From NCBI GenBank assembly GCA_937912125.1, contig CALDOK010000127.1, forward strand, positions 1 through 40,918: a stretch of 40,918 bases of DNA, in the 5' to 3' direction. Origin of the DNA: an uncultured Pseudomonadota bacterium. GTDB lineage: Bacteria; Myxococcota_A; UBA796; JAFGLY01. The notes under the pieces are model-generated. The model did not search any database. It was given only the letters and a program-made list of their open reading frames with translations, and was not told the origin of the DNA. Positions 27,164 through 36,604 of the stretch are shown in pieces; positions within the stretch are counted from its first letter, which is position 1; each line of letters starts with the position of its first letter. The translations under genes were made by a program, and so were the position numbers.

Positions 27164-28426
27164 ATGGCCCTCTCCAGCCTCGTCGCTCTCGCCCTGATCG
27201 GCTCGGGCCAAGCCCTGGCCTACGGCACCGAGCCCCAGCCCCTCGACCTGCTCGACGACGTCGCGCTGATGGAGGGCTCGGCCTACGAGACCGGCTACGT
27301 GCCCAGCGGCAGCCCCGTGATGATCAACCTCGCCCTCGAGGCCGAGGAGCAGGCCCAGGTGCGGATGGGGGCGCTGGCCTCGCTCGAGTGGCCCGAGGCG
27401 GTCACCCTGGTCTGGGAGTCTGTTCCCGAGACGGGCTGGCTGGGGCTGTTCGGTCAGCTCTCCACCGTGGTCTACCTCAAGCTCGATCTGTGGGGCTACG
27501 AGGGCGAGTGGGAGCTGGACCGGCAGAGCATCGACGTCATGACCCAGACCACCTTCGACCCCCTGGTGCTCTCCGACAGCATCCCGGATGTGGTCAGCGT
27601 CAGCGACGAGGGCCAGGGCACCACCCTGATCAGCTACGACTTCACCGTGCTGTCGGTGGTGCAGATCATCCTGGACATCGATCTGGCCGCGACCATGGAG
27701 ACCTCCATGGCGGGCCTGCAGATCCAGCACAACGACGACGTGCAGCTGCTCGAGGGTGAGACCGTGGTGCTGCCCGTGCCCAGCAACGGCTTCATCGGGA
27801 TCGAGAGCACCTACCTGGCCTCCTGGGACACCGCCATGCAGGTGCTCATCCAGCCGGGCGTCGAGGTCTGTGTGGACATCCTGGGCTGCTACGAGTGGGA
27901 CGACGTCTTCGACATCCCCGTCGACATGGGCTCCAACGCCTTCGAGGACGAGTTCGAGCCGGTGGAGTACCAGTTCCTGCTGCCGGTGATGACCCCCCCC
28001 GACGAGTCCTACGACTTCGGCGAGGTCTACGTCGGCACCCTGGCCAACTGGAACGTCGAGATCCTCAACGGCGGTGTCGAGCTGCTCTTTGGTGAAGCGG
28101 GCATCTCCGGCTCCGAGTACTTCGCGGTCTACCCCGACTTTGTGCTGGCCGACGCGGACAGCTACGACGGCATGGTGGTCACCTTCGGCCCGGACAGCCC
28201 CGGCGAGTTCACGGCCAACCTGATGCTGGCCACCAACGATCCCTCCCATCCCACCTACAGCGTCGCGCTCACCGGCGTCGGCATCGAGGAGGCCGAAGAG
28301 GTCGTCACCACCATCCCGGCCGAGGTCGGCTGCGGCTGCGCCAGCAGCAGCCGGGGGCCCAGCCCCATGTGGCTGCTGGGCCTGGTCTCCCTGGCCCTGG
28401 TGCGGCGCCGCGAGCAGGAGCGCTAG
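27164..28426 (+). CDS. Secreted protein with MYXO-CTERM-type sorting tail and HYDIN/ASH-like domain
   Basis: The ATG at 27164 has AGGAG upstream and starts a signal peptide with a likely cut after SGQALA; ATG 27140 would lengthen it but lacks a binding site. The mature protein is acidic and strand-rich. Near residues 280-370, DFGEVYVGTLANWNVEILN to TYSVALTGVG resembles the choice-of-anchor D (ASH/HYDIN) fold. The C-terminus is the tripartite Myxococcota tail: Cys motif GCGCASSS, hydrophobic segment LLGLVSLALV and a basic RRREQER end. It is thus predicted to be processed and held at the cell surface. The PP2C gene starts 8 nt later, suggesting an operon. Confidence 0.82.
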   Translation: MALSSLVALALIGSGQALAYGTEPQPLDLLDDVALMEGSAYETGYVPSGSPVMINLALEAEEQAQVRMGALASLEWPEAVTLVWESVPETGWLGLFGQLSTVVYLKLDLWGYEGEWELDRQSIDVMTQTTFDPLVLSDSIPDVVSVSDEGQGTTLISYDFTVLSVVQIILDIDLAATMETSMAGLQIQHNDDVQLLEGETVVLPVPSNGFIGIESTYLASWDTAMQVLIQPGVEVCVDILGCYEWDDVFDIPVDMGSNAFEDEFEPVEYQFLLPVMTPPDESYDFGEVYVGTLANWNVEILNGGVELLFGEAGISGSEYFAVYPDFVLADADSYDGMVVTFGPDSPGEFTANLMLATNDPSHPTYSVALTGVGIEEAEEVVTTIPAEVGCGCASSSRGPSPMWLLGLVSLALVRRREQER

Positions 28427-28434
28427 CCCCCTCC

Positions 28435-29154
28435 ATGCAGGTCGATACCCTGCCGCTGGTCGCTGTGGGTTCGGCGTCCCTTCGGGGCCGCACCCATCGC
28501 AACAACGACGACTCGGTCTGCGTGCTCGACACGCGGGTGGCCGAGGTGGTGCAGCTGCGGCGGGGCACCCTGTTCGCGGTCTGCGACGGCGTCAGCTCGG
28601 TGCCCAACGGTGGCTGGGCCGCGAAGATCACCTGTGAGCGCCTGGTCAGCTTCTTCGACACCGACGTGCCCCCCAACGAGGAGGGCCTGCTCCAGCTCAT
28701 CAACGAGATCGACTGGGAGCTGCGCGGGCGGGGCGTGGGCCAGGCGGCCTGTACCCTCAGCGCCCTGTGGCTGGCGGATCGCACCGCCCACCTGGTCCAT
28801 GTGGGCGACAGCGAGGTCTTCCGGGTGCGCCACGGGCTCATCGAGGGCATCACCGAGCGCCAGGGCAGCGGTCGCCGGCTGGGCGCTTGGATGGGCATGG
28901 GGCCTCAGCTCAACGAGGTGGCCCAGCTCTGGCGTGGTCCTCTGTTCGTGGGTGATCTGTTCTTCCTCACCACCGATGGCGTCACGGAGCTGATCACGCC
29001 GGCCGAGCTGTTGGACTGCTGGTGGGCCTCGGGGGGCGCGCCTCAGGCCTGTGCCGAGGCTGTGCTGGGGCTGGTCGAGCTGCGGCACGGCGCGGACGAT
29101 GCCAGCCTCGTGGTGGTGGACGTGATGTCCCTGGAGTCCAATCGTCATGGCTAA
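28435..29154 (+). CDS. PP2C-family Ser/Thr protein phosphatase
   Basis: The 239-residue protein is a lone PPM/PP2C catalytic domain. Metal-binding motifs are present in order: RNNDDS (22-27), AVCDGVSS with Asp51, VGDSEVF with Asp125, TTDGVTE with Asp181, and a terminal DDAS with Asp222. It should remove phosphate from Ser/Thr and so oppose Hanks-type kinases, which fits the FHA regulator nearby, although no kinase gene is in the window. It starts 8 nt after the MYXO-CTERM gene and overlaps the next lipoprotein gene by 8 nt. Confidence 0.92.
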   Translation: MQVDTLPLVAVGSASLRGRTHRNNDDSVCVLDTRVAEVVQLRRGTLFAVCDGVSSVPNGGWAAKITCERLVSFFDTDVPPNEEGLLQLINEIDWELRGRGVGQAACTLSALWLADRTAHLVHVGDSEVFRVRHGLIEGITERQGSGRRLGAWMGMGPQLNEVAQLWRGPLFVGDLFFLTTDGVTELITPAELLDCWWASGGAPQACAEAVLGLVELRHGADDASLVVVDVMSLESNRHG

Positions 29155-29563
29155 GGTGCACTGCCTCATCTTCCTCCTCGCCGTGGCCTGCGACCCCGGG
29201 GGCGTCGGGTCGGGCGCTACCGCGGCGCCAGCGGTGGCCCCCTCCAGCTGGGCCGAGCGCTTCTCCCTCGTCCGCGCGGATCTCGAGCAGCTCGAGACCG
29301 CCCACGCCGCCAAGGACCAGGACAGCGCGGTGGCCAGCTGGGAACAGGCCTATCGCCAGCGCTTCGAGCCCCTCATCGAGGGGCCTGTGGGCGACGCCGT
29401 GGACTCCCACTTGATCACCGCCGTCGAGTACGAGTTCGGCCGGGTGCTCCACGGCCTCGACTCCCCCCGGCCCGCGCCGGTCCAGGCCGGCTTGGTGGCG
29501 CTGCGCGAGCGGCTGGACGCCCTCGAGCTCGCGGTCGCCCAGCTCCCGGAGCCCGGCAACTAG
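29147..29563 (+). CDS. Small helical lipoprotein
   Basis: A short N-terminal hydrophobic segment ends in AVAC followed by DPGG, a likely but imperfect lipoprotein signal. The rest of the 138 residues is predicted helical, with regular Glu/Leu/Ala spacing (LVRADLEQLETAHAAKDQDS), and has no cysteine beyond the N-terminal region. The start overlaps the phosphatase gene by 8 nt, so expression is coupled. Function is unknown. Confidence 0.68.
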   Translation: MAKVHCLIFLLAVACDPGGVGSGATAAPAVAPSSWAERFSLVRADLEQLETAHAAKDQDSAVASWEQAYRQRFEPLIEGPVGDAVDSHLITAVEYEFGRVLHGLDSPRPAPVQAGLVALRERLDALELAVAQLPEPGN

Positions 29564-29580
29564 CACCTCCTTCGAGGCGC

Positions 29581-29627
29581 GCGACCTGACTGTCGCAGTG
29601 GGGTGGTCGCTGACCCGGCCTCGCAGT
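29581..29627 (+). promoter_or_regulatory. Candidate activator-binding sites upstream of the sigma54 promoter
   Basis: A 16-bp dyad GCGACctgactGTCGC spans 29581-29596, about 117 bp upstream of the expected start of transcription. TCGC-type heptamers begin at 29593, 29607 and 29621, exactly 14 bp apart; the first and third are identical (TCGCAGT). This is the usual distance for enhancer sites of sigma54 activators. Which activator binds is unknown. Confidence 0.35.
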
Positions 29628-29679
29628 CCCCGCGTCCGTCTGCGCTGGGGTTTCCTGGGGAGCGCGGGCGCGCTGGCCG

Positions 29680-29695
29680 TGGCACGGCTCTTGCA
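29680..29695 (+). promoter_or_regulatory. Consensus-perfect sigma54 (-24/-12) promoter
   Basis: TGGCACGGCTCTTGCA matches the sigma54 consensus TGGCACG-N4-TTGCA at every conserved base, with GG and GC at the required spacing. Transcription should begin near 29706, about 20 nt before the ATG at 29725, leaving room only for the GGAG binding site. It sits in the 161-nt gap after the small lipoprotein gene. Confidence 0.88.
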
Positions 29696-29724
29696 ATTTG
29701 TGGGGGCAGAGCCTTGGAGTCCCC

Positions 29725-30561
29725 ATGCGTCGCCTCCTCATCCCCTTGCTGGTCGCCCTGGTCGCCTTCCTCGCGTTGCCCTCGGCGTGGGCCCAGGACC
29801 CCTGCAACCCGGCGGGCGGGATCTGCGTGGTCGACGACCTGCGGGCCGCGGGGGACACCCAGGGGAGCGCCGCTGAGCAGTGGGCGCTGCCCTCGGGTGA
29901 GCTGAGCGCCGCGGACCTCGAGCGCGCCTTCCAGGAGGTGCAGAAGAGCGGCCGGGGCATCATGGGCTTCTTCGGCCTGCTGGCCGACGGCCAGGCGCGC
30001 ACCCTCAGCGGGGACAGCGTGCGGGCCATGTTCGAGAGGTACGGTGTGGAGCTGGACTTCCTGCCCCTGGACGCCTTGAACAAGATCGAGTCCGCCGCCG
30101 GCAAGGTCACCTTCCACTTCGACTTCGGGCGCGAAGGCCAGCGCGACATCCAGCTGCCCGACACCACGCAGAAGGTGCTCGACTCCCGTCACCGCTCGGA
30201 CCCGACCCTGGTGAACAGCAAGAACCGGGTCCGGGATGAGAAGAGCGACGGCAAGAAGATGCGCCTGAAGTCCCGGCTGCAGTTCTCGGTGAACGAAGAC
30301 GGCCTCGCTGGGCTGCGTGAGGGCGACATGGCCGTGCACCACTGGCTGGCGGGCTGGGTGAACCTGAACGTCAGCTCCGAGCGCAGCCCGGGCAAGGTTG
30401 CCGCGGGCGAGAAGAACCGGCCGGTGCTCCAGACCGACGCCCGCGGGAACCCCGTGGTGGTCGATGGCCACTACCAGCCGCAGCGCTACGACGACTGGGT
30501 CGTCATCACCGCCGCGGGGCGTCGGATCGAGGTGGGCATTCCCCCCCTCGGGTCGAACTGA
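29725..30561 (+). CDS. Unknown exported protein controlled by a sigma54 promoter
   Basis: The ATG with GGAG upstream begins a clear signal peptide cut after PSAWA. The mature 255 residues are not recognised. They begin with a two-Cys segment (DPCNPAGGIC), then a helical part (LSAADLERAFQEVQKSGRG) and a strand-rich basic part with SDGKKMRLKSRLQFSVNEDG. There is no membrane anchor or MYXO-CTERM tail, so it is periplasmic or secreted. The nearest regulation seen is the perfect sigma54 promoter at 29680-29695. A MopE-repeat lipoprotein gene follows after 59 nt and may be co-transcribed. Confidence 0.75.
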   Translation: MRRLLIPLLVALVAFLALPSAWAQDPCNPAGGICVVDDLRAAGDTQGSAAEQWALPSGELSAADLERAFQEVQKSGRGIMGFFGLLADGQARTLSGDSVRAMFERYGVELDFLPLDALNKIESAAGKVTFHFDFGREGQRDIQLPDTTQKVLDSRHRSDPTLVNSKNRVRDEKSDGKKMRLKSRLQFSVNEDGLAGLREGDMAVHHWLAGWVNLNVSSERSPGKVAAGEKNRPVLQTDARGNPVVVDGHYQPQRYDDWVVITAAGRRIEVGIPPLGSN

Positions 30562-30620
30562 ACAGGCATCGCTGCGCGTCGAAGTCGTGGTATCGTCTTC
30601 CTCCTGCCCTTGGAGGATGC

Positions 30621-32768
30621 ATGAACGCACGTCTACTCTGTCTGGTCTTCGGCCTCGGCCTCGGTCTCATCGCTTGTGGTGAGCCAGAACCCGATCCCAA
30701 GGACGACACAGCGCCTCCCGATACCACCCCCGACGACACGGGCCCCGACACCACCTGGGTGGATCAGGACAACGACGGCTACCTCAGCAACGTCGACTGC
30801 GACGACAACAACTACCGGGTCCACCCCGACGCCGACGAGGAGTGCGACTCCATCGACAACGACTGCGATGAGGAGATCGACGAGGACTTCGACGCCGACG
30901 GCGACGGGCACTACAACCAGTACCAGTGCGACTACGGCGACGACTGCGACGACGACGAGGCCACGGTCTACCCCGGCGCCGCCGAGGTCCCCTACGACGA
31001 CATCGACCAGGACTGCGACGGCGATGACGTGACCGACGTCGATGGCGACGGCTTCATCGCCTCGGAGGCGGGCGGCAACGACTGCGACGACGACAACGCG
31101 GACGTGAACCCGGCCCAGACCGAGATCCCCTTCGACGGCCTGGACAACGACTGCCGCGACGGTGACTCGGCGGATGCGGACGGTGACGGCTACAACGACG
31201 CCGACTTCGGCGGCGACGACTGCGATGACGCGGATCCCGCCATCCACCCGGGGGCCTGGGACTGGTGGAACGACGGCCTGGACGCCGACTGCAGCGGTGA
31301 CGACGTGGGCGACTACTACGAGCTCGATGACGCCGAGCCCACCTTCGATGGGGTCTGGGATGGGTCGAGCTCCACGGGGTACTTCTACGACCTGTTGGGC
31401 TACGGGATCGACGCCTGCGACCTGGACGAGGACGGCCTGGCGGACATCCTCATCGCGGCGCCGTTCTCGAACAGCTACGGCGGCGGCGTGGGCATCTGGT
31501 ACGGCAACGGCGCCGACATCTGGACCGGCGGCATGCTGCTCGAGGACGCCGACACCCTCATCGCGGGCACCGGCTACGACTTCATCGGCTTCGACGTACA
31601 CTGCACCGACGTCGACGGCGACGGCCACCTGGACGTCGTCACCGATCGGGGCGAGATCGACTACTCCAGCTACCAAGCCGACTTCGGGCTGCTCATCTAC
31701 TATGGCGACGGCAACGCCTTCGATCCGTCCCTGACCGACAACCAGGCCGATGCCGAGCTGACCCTCGAGATGGGCGTGCCGGCTGGCGTGGGCGTCGTCT
31801 ACTCCAACACCTGGGACGTGGGCGATCTCGACGGCGACGGGGCCTCCGAGATCGTGATCGAGTGGAGCGCGGACAGCGTCTTCGAGGACGCGGACCTGCT
31901 GGTAGTCCCCGGTGGTGTGTACTCTGGGGACCTGGACGCAACGGCCTACATCGAGGACTGGGCCGAGGGCGCCCAGGAGTTCTCCCTGGCCCACGTGCGG
32001 GTGCTGGAGGACATCGACGGCGACGGGCTGTCCGACCTCTTCGCCGGCGAGGCGTACTACTCCACCAGCTACACCGGCGACAGCAGCGCGGACACCGGCT
32101 TCTACCACCTGGACAACTGGAGCAAGGAGGGCCAGGCCCTGCTGGTCAGCGACCTGAGCACCCTCGACGCCCACACCCTCGAGGCCGCCGCCTACGCGAC
32201 CATCTCTGGCGTGTCCGAGTCCATGTTCGGCTGGTACGCGGCCACGGGTGACTTCGACGCCGACGGCAGCGACGACGCGGTCATCTCGGCCGTGCTCGAC
32301 GACTCGGGTGCCGACAATGGCGGCGGGCTGTACACCTTCTACGCGGCCACCTCACTGTTCGCCGGCGGCGGCGCCTTCAGCACCAGCGATGCGGGCGGCC
32401 ACGTCTACGGCACCTTCGACGACGGAGAGCTGGGTATCCAGATCGAGTCGGCCGGCGACATCGACGGCGACGGCTACGCGGATCTGTTGGTCTCCGAGCC
32501 CGGCGGCGGCACCTTCGATGTGGGGCGGACCTACCTGGTCTCGGGCGCGCTGCTGGGTAGCGATCTCGACGTCGAGGAGGCCTCGCTGATGGGCTTCGAG
32601 GGCAGCGACGCCGACAACTCCTTCGCCACCGACATCCTGGTGGCCGACTTCGACGGCGACGGCATCAACGACATCGCCATCTCGGCCCTGGGCTGGGACG
32701 ACACCGACGATGTCGACATCCTCGCCGGCCGCGTGATCGTCTACCTCTCGAGCCGCTGGAGCATGTAG
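30621..32768 (+). CDS. Lipoprotein with MopE-type metal-binding repeats and FG-GAP/VCBS-like repeats
   Basis: A signal peptide ends in the lipobox LIAC, followed by GEPEPDPKDDT and an Asp/Thr/Pro linker. Residues 45-235 hold four to five MopE-type repeats (DxDxDGY, CDDxxxxVxPxAxE, DNDCDE), named for the copper-binding protein MopE of Methylococcus. The remainder, to residue 715, consists of FG-GAP-like units with calcium-loop DxDGDG motifs (VGDLDGDGASEIVI, IDGDGLSDLFAG, AGDIDGDGYADLLV, VADFDGDGINDIAI), expected to form a beta-propeller. It is a surface Ca2+/metal-binding protein. GGAGG precedes the ATG. Its stop is 12 nt from the stop of the convergent relative. Confidence 0.9.
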   Translation: MNARLLCLVFGLGLGLIACGEPEPDPKDDTAPPDTTPDDTGPDTTWVDQDNDGYLSNVDCDDNNYRVHPDADEECDSIDNDCDEEIDEDFDADGDGHYNQYQCDYGDDCDDDEATVYPGAAEVPYDDIDQDCDGDDVTDVDGDGFIASEAGGNDCDDDNADVNPAQTEIPFDGLDNDCRDGDSADADGDGYNDADFGGDDCDDADPAIHPGAWDWWNDGLDADCSGDDVGDYYELDDAEPTFDGVWDGSSSTGYFYDLLGYGIDACDLDEDGLADILIAAPFSNSYGGGVGIWYGNGADIWTGGMLLEDADTLIAGTGYDFIGFDVHCTDVDGDGHLDVVTDRGEIDYSSYQADFGLLIYYGDGNAFDPSLTDNQADAELTLEMGVPAGVGVVYSNTWDVGDLDGDGASEIVIEWSADSVFEDADLLVVPGGVYSGDLDATAYIEDWAEGAQEFSLAHVRVLEDIDGDGLSDLFAGEAYYSTSYTGDSSADTGFYHLDNWSKEGQALLVSDLSTLDAHTLEAAAYATISGVSESMFGWYAATGDFDADGSDDAVISAVLDDSGADNGGGLYTFYAATSLFAGGGAFSTSDAGGHVYGTFDDGELGIQIESAGDIDGDGYADLLVSEPGGGTFDVGRTYLVSGALLGSDLDVEEASLMGFEGSDADNSFATDILVADFDGDGINDIAISALGWDDTDDVDILAGRVIVYLSSRWSM

Positions 32769-32780
32769 AGGCGGGCGCCC

Positions 32781-32785
<5 letters not shown>
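32764..32785. terminator. Near-palindromic hairpin over both convergent stop codons
   Basis: TGTAGAGGCGG and its complement around GCGCCCCTACA form a stem with one mismatch across the 12-nt gap between the two MopE-repeat genes, including both TAG stops. It could end transcription from both sides, although there is no T-run. Confidence 0.35.
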
Positions 32786-34268
<1,483 letters not shown>

Positions 34269-34288
34269 GGCGCTCTCCTGTCGGCATA

Positions 34289-34308
34289 GTAACTCAAGAT
34301 AGAGTTAC
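34289..34308. promoter_or_regulatory. Perfect dyad in the shared divergent promoter region
   Basis: GTAACTC and GAGTTAC flank a 6-nt spacer (AAGATA), forming a 20-bp operator-like palindrome. It lies 21 nt upstream of the MopE/ASH lipoprotein ATG and about 70 nt upstream of the kdsD-like ATG, in a clearly AT-richer island, so a regulator bound here could control both genes. Confidence 0.45.
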
Positions 34309-34377
34309 CAACCACCAGAGCCTGCGTGTCCCATGCGCGATAGGTGGACCGTGCAGCACGCAACCTCCGGCGAGGCC

Positions 34378-35289
34378 ATGGATCCGGTAGCGCTCTTCGA
34401 TCACTTCGTCCACGCCTTGCAGGAAGCAGGCCGCGCCAGCAGCCCGCAGCTGCCCGCCGCCGTCCGGCTGGTGGGCGCCTGCAGAGGCCTGGTGGTCTGC
34501 ACCGGCGCTGGCAAGAGCGGCTTGGTGGCGCGCAAGCTGGCCGCCACCCTGAGCACCCAGGGGCACCGAGCGTGCTGGCTCGACCCGGGGGCCGCCGCCC
34601 ACGGCGAGCTGGGCTTGCTTGGGAAGCAGGACCTGCTGGTGGCAGTCAGCCGCTCCGGAGAGAGCGACGAGGTGCTCGCTCTGGCGCTGGCGGCGCCGTG
34701 CCCGGTGCTCGCACTCACGGGCCGTGCTGGCAGCCGGCTGGGCCGCGCCGCTGCGCTGGTGCTCGACTGCGGTGCGGTTCCCGACCCTCCTGGCGCGCCG
34801 CCCACGGCCACCTACCTGGCGGCCTCGGCCGTGGCCGACGCCCTGGCCCTGGGCGTGGGATCGGTGGCCGCGCCGCTGCACCCGGCGGGCGCCATCGGGC
34901 GTGCCCGACGCATCCCTGTGGCTCGCGTGATGCACGCTCCGCCTGTGGTCGCCCCCGACCTGCCGGTGTCCCAGCTGCTCTCGGTGCTCACCGGGCATGG
35001 GCTCGGGGCGGTGCTGCTGGTGCGGGATGGAGCGCTGGCGGGCATCGTGACCGACGGGGACCTGCGCCGGGCGGTGGAGACCCACCGGGGCGCCGTGCTG
35101 GAGCTCTGCGCACAGGACATCGCCACCACTTCCCCCGTCACGGTCCAGGCGCGAGCCCCCCTCGGCCAGGCCCTGGCGTTGATGGAGGACCGTCCCAGTC
35201 AGATCGCCGTACTGCCGGTGCTGGACCAGGACGACGTGGTCGTGGGCCTTGTGCGAATCCACGATCTGGTCCAGGCGGGCCTGGGATAG
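34378..35289 (+). CDS. kdsD: KpsF/GutQ/KdsD-family arabinose-5-phosphate isomerase
   Basis: The enzyme converts ribulose 5-phosphate to arabinose 5-phosphate, the first step to KDO of lipopolysaccharide. An SIS domain (about 25-175) shows GAGKSGLVARKL, AAHGELGLLG, VSRSGESDEV and a GAPPTATYLAASAVADAL segment. Two CBS domains follow (about 195-300). Some family positions differ: a His-Pro at the active-site loop reads Asp-Pro here. The ATG at 34378 places the protein at 303 residues, near the family norm; ATG 34333 and GTG 34351 are alternatives, and none has a strong binding site. It lies 8 nt before kdsA, which supports the role. Confidence 0.88.
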   Translation: MDPVALFDHFVHALQEAGRASSPQLPAAVRLVGACRGLVVCTGAGKSGLVARKLAATLSTQGHRACWLDPGAAAHGELGLLGKQDLLVAVSRSGESDEVLALALAAPCPVLALTGRAGSRLGRAAALVLDCGAVPDPPGAPPTATYLAASAVADALALGVGSVAAPLHPAGAIGRARRIPVARVMHAPPVVAPDLPVSQLLSVLTGHGLGAVLLVRDGALAGIVTDGDLRRAVETHRGAVLELCAQDIATTSPVTVQARAPLGQALALMEDRPSQIAVLPVLDQDDVVVGLVRIHDLVQAGLG

Positions 35290-35297
35290 GGAGCCCC

Positions 35298-36104
35298 ATG
35301 AACCTCCACCCCGTCCAGGTCGGCGCCGTCACCATCGGCGGCCCCTCCCTCGTCCTCATCGCTGGGCCCTGCGTCATCGAAGGCCGCGCCGCGACCCTGG
35401 ACATCGCCCACGCCCTTGCCGCCACCTGCGACGCCCTCGGGATCCCCCTGATCTTCAAGGCCAGCTTCGACAAGGCCAACCGCAGCACCGGCACGGCGTT
35501 CCGCGGCCCCGGGCTGGATGCGGGGCTCGAGGTGCTGGCGGCGGTGCGCGAGGCCACAGGCCTGCCCGTGACCACCGACGTGCATCTGCCCCACCAGGCC
35601 GCGCCCATCGCGGCGGTGGTGGATCTGCTGCAGGTGCCTGCCTTCCTGTGCCGTCAGACCGATCTGCTCCTGGCCTGCGCGGCCACGGGACGCCCGGTCA
35701 ACGTCAAGAAGGGTCAGTTCATGGCTCCCGAGGCCATGGGTGCCGTGGTGGAGAAGCTGCGCGCTGGGGGCGCCGGGGGCACCGTGCTCACCGAGCGTGG
35801 AAGCAGCTTCGGCCACGGCGATCTCGTGGTGGACTACCGCGGGCTGCCCGCCATGCGCGCCCTGGGCGTGCCGGTGTGCATGGACGCCACCCACGCCTGC
35901 CAGCAGCCCCCCAGGCTCGGCGCCAGCACCGGTGGGCTGCGGGCCATGGTGCCCACCTTGGCTCGCGCGGCGGTGGCCGTGGGCATCGACGCCCTGTTCC
36001 TCGAGGTCCACCCCGATCCGGATCGGGCCCCTTGCGACGGCTCGAACATGCTGCCTCTGGCCGAGCTCGAGCCGCTGCTGAGGGGGCTGCTGGCCTTGCG
36101 CTAG
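35298..36104 (+). CDS. kdsA: 3-deoxy-8-phosphooctulonate (KDO-8-P) synthase
   Basis: KdsA joins phosphoenolpyruvate to arabinose 5-phosphate, the product of the preceding gene. The 268-residue protein has all family motifs: AGPCVIE, KASFDKANRS, QVPAFLCRQTDL, NVKKGQFMAP, TERGSSFG and EVHPDPDRAPCDGS. Cys25, His199, Glu236 and Asp247 correspond to the metal ligands of the Aquifex enzyme, so this is the metal-dependent class, not the metal-free type of E. coli. The ATG has GGGAG upstream. Its TAG stop overlaps the stop of the opposing gene within one CTAG. Confidence 0.96.
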   Translation: MNLHPVQVGAVTIGGPSLVLIAGPCVIEGRAATLDIAHALAATCDALGIPLIFKASFDKANRSTGTAFRGPGLDAGLEVLAAVREATGLPVTTDVHLPHQAAPIAAVVDLLQVPAFLCRQTDLLLACAATGRPVNVKKGQFMAPEAMGAVVEKLRAGGAGGTVLTERGSSFGHGDLVVDYRGLPAMRALGVPVCMDATHACQQPPRLGASTGGLRAMVPTLARAAVAVGIDALFLEVHPDPDRAPCDGSNMLPLAELEPLLRGLLALR

Positions 36105-36604
36105 CCGTCGCGCTCCAGGTCGCCGTTCAGCTTCATCCACGCGCCGATGACCACACCGCACCAGGTGAGCACATGCAAGGCGTGCACGCTGACGCCCAGG
36201 TACTGCTGGCGCACGGCCATCCAGGCCATGTCCTCGGCACCGATCAGGCTGGCAACATAGGCCCAGCGTAGCGTGGTGATGCTCATGGTGGTGGCGCTGG
36301 TGCCCAGCAGCAGCAACACCGTCAGCCCCATCACCAGGGGGTGTCTCCAGCCTGCGCCAGGTTCGAGGGCGCGGGGGTGGAGGAACACCGCCGCGACCAC
36401 GGCCCACAGCGCGCACAGCGACAGGACCTCCTCGCCTACGATCACACCGAAGAGCACACCGGCGGAGCTCCCGCTGTTGGCCAGGGCCAGCTCGAGGCCA
36501 GCGCCCAGCCCGGTCAGCAGCGTCTGGGCGGTCAGGAAGGCGACCCACCACAGCGCGGCGGCGTACAGGGCCAAGAAGGGGCGCGCAGTGCTGAAATCGC
36601 TCAC
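36101..36604 (-). CDS. Four-helix inner-membrane protein, weakly DUF4149/TMEM205-like
   Basis: The 167-residue product has four membrane segments, at about 10-35, 43-72, 87-108 and 133-156, and almost no soluble part. The pattern of helices and the TMEM205/DUF4149-like stretch LLLGTSATTMSI are only suggestive. The GTG start at 36604 has GGAGG 6 nt upstream and overlaps the stop of the preceding gene (GTGA), so it is coupled to it; a longer upstream reading would run inside that gene. Function is unknown. Confidence 0.7.
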   Translation of the reverse strand: MSDFSTARPFLALYAAALWWVAFLTAQTLLTGLGAGLELALANSGSSAGVLFGVIVGEEVLSLCALWAVVAAVFLHPRALEPGAGWRHPLVMGLTVLLLLGTSATTMSITTLRWAYVASLIGAEDMAWMAVRQQYLGVSVHALHVLTWCGVVIGAWMKLNGDLERDG

